The notes beneath the pieces are model-generated. The model had not been told where the DNA came from. It searched no databases and saw only the letters and a program-made list of their open reading frames with translations. A stretch of 64,000 nucleotides of DNA, taken from the NCBI RefSeq assembly GCF_001606025.1, contig NZ_CP014945.1, positions 1,364,001-1,428,000 on the forward strand, read 5' to 3'. Within the stretch, counting starts at the first letter, position 1, and every line of letters starts with the position of its first letter. Positions 63,274 to 64,000 of the stretch are shown in pieces. The stretch is from Psychrobacter alimentarius (GTDB lineage: Bacteria; Pseudomonadota; Gammaproteobacteria; Pseudomonadales; Moraxellaceae). The translations under genes were made by a program, and so were the position numbers.

Positions 63274-63353
63274 AACGCGTCCTATCTATTTGTCGGTAAA
63301 ATGTCTTTATTAAGAATACTATTATTAAAACAGTCATTTCCTAATTTGTAGTT

Positions 63354-63359
63354 ATTATA
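63354..63359 (-). promoter_or_regulatory. Candidate -10 element of cysE
   Basis: TATAAT on the minus strand, ~80 bases upstream of the cysE ATG, spacer and -35 (about ATAGAT) weak. Confidence 0.3.
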
Positions 63360-63519
63360 CTTTCATGAGCATTGAGATCTATCTGTACCCATTCTTTCAA
63401 GTTATATCAGCTTTGCATCATAAAATATAGTGATGAATATCATATAAACGCTTATCGATACATTGACACTGATGCACTGGCGTCAGATTCTATTCATTTA
63501 TCGAAAATAAATCTACTAT

Positions 63520-64000
63520 CTAAACCTTCGAGAGTTTGGCAATGAGCGCGCTTAGCAACTGGTATTCTTTTTGGTCAAGTTGCAGACGAGAACCAAGTCT
63601 CGATAGCCTCGATGGTAAGGACTTTAAATGTTCGCTATCTGCTAGGCCACGCTGAACCATCAAATCAGTCGTACGCTGGGTAAGCTGTTGTAGCTGCTGC
63701 TGAGTGATAGCTGGCTCATCCCATTGTTGACGAAGATGGACATCGACAGTTGGCTGAGCTGTCAAAATTTTATTATCGTCTAAGCTGATATCACCGGTCT
63801 TAGCATTGGCCTGAAAGTGGTTTTGTGTATAGGCAAAAATGAAGCTGGCGATGACTTGTACGGCTGACGCTACATTTAATACAGGGTAGTCAGGATTGGC
63901 GTCTATTTGGATGTGATAATCTGCATAGGCCAACTCTTCATTGGTCAGTCCTCGGTCTTCACGGCCAAACAAAATCGCAATGTTTGGTTTTTGTTTGCTC
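63520..64000 (-). CDS. trmJ: tRNA (cytidine/uridine-32-2'-O)-methyltransferase, C-terminal part (5' end outside window)
   Basis: SPOUT methyltransferase for position 32 of tRNA. The frame is open to the window edge, starting mid-protein; about 160 residues are visible. Seen: [18 protein letters not shown] (knot motif, SAM binding), [30 protein letters not shown], the conserved NPxYPxLNxAxAVQ signature of TrmJ, and a C-terminal helical extension ([25 protein letters not shown]). Start lies outside the window. Confidence 0.9.
   Translation of the reverse strand, partial: SKQKPNIAILFGREDRGLTNEELAYADYHIQIDANPDYPVLNVASAVQVIASFIFAYTQNHFQANAKTGDISLDDNKILTAQPTVDVHLRQQWDEPAITQQQLQQLTQRTTDLMVQRGLADSEHLKSLPSRLSRLGSRLQLDQKEYQLLSALIAKLSKV

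Noticed and set aside
1..64000. tRNA, rRNA or CRISPR genes
   Set aside because: Reading both strands for tRNA T-loop and acceptor patterns, rRNA and regular spaced repeats, I found none; a tRNAscan run would be decisive.

Overview
The window looks like a chromosomal segment from a Moraxellaceae gammaproteobacterium, most likely Psychrobacter. The basis is moderate-to-low G+C, the proteins' resemblance to Psychrobacter/Acinetobacter homologues as I remember them, a TyrA-AroA fusion, a yeast/actinobacterial-type LeuA, and a surface-glycan locus between ilvE and aspS, where Acinetobacter keeps its lipooligosaccharide outer-core (OC) locus. I could run no database search. I see no prophage, insertion sequence, CRISPR array, rRNA or tRNA gene. 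Both ends cut a gene: leuA on the left, trmJ on the right.

Layout. 1-12 kb: 3' part of leuA, an unknown secreted protein, accBC, a MATE exporter, a lipoprotein with 11-residue repeats, an EVE-domain protein, hemW, an entericidin-like small lipoprotein with a structured leader, trmL, and the tusDCBE sulfur relay for tRNA 2-thiouridine. 12-16 kb: glnE and ilvE. 16.4-29.1 kb: the accessory region, a probable LOS outer-core/surface glycan locus. It holds three GT8-like enzymes (two of them paralogues at opposite edges), three GT4 enzymes (two a recent tandem duplication), UDP-glucose dehydrogenase, UDP-glucuronate 4-epimerase, a Stealth-type sugar-phosphate transferase, two unknown proteins and an LpxL-like acyltransferase. 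29-31 kb: aspS.

31-39 kb: sohB without its usual membrane anchor, then a fatty-acid cluster of ACAD10/11-type acyl-CoA dehydrogenase, ACAD11/LvaA-type kinase, a histidine-phosphatase-fold protein missing its second catalytic His, and a short-chain dehydrogenase, with convergent fadD. The set resembles the parts needed to break down 4-hydroxy fatty acids through phosphorylated acyl-CoAs. 39-50 kb: fetAB with a thioesterase, xthA, argJ, a DUF4377-like lipoprotein, sdaA, a nucleobase permease, an EamA transporter and a WG-repeat protein. 50-64 kb: alpha/beta hydrolase with rubredoxin, apt, an unknown secreted protein, tal, the aromatic operon pheA-hisC-tyrA::aroA, rarD, folB-folK, cysE and trmJ.

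Most convergent pairs are separated by strong bidirectional hairpin terminators. Several leaders carry inverted repeats that look regulatory; the clearest are two mutually exclusive hairpins before the second GT8-like gene and a nested hairpin before the entericidin-like gene.
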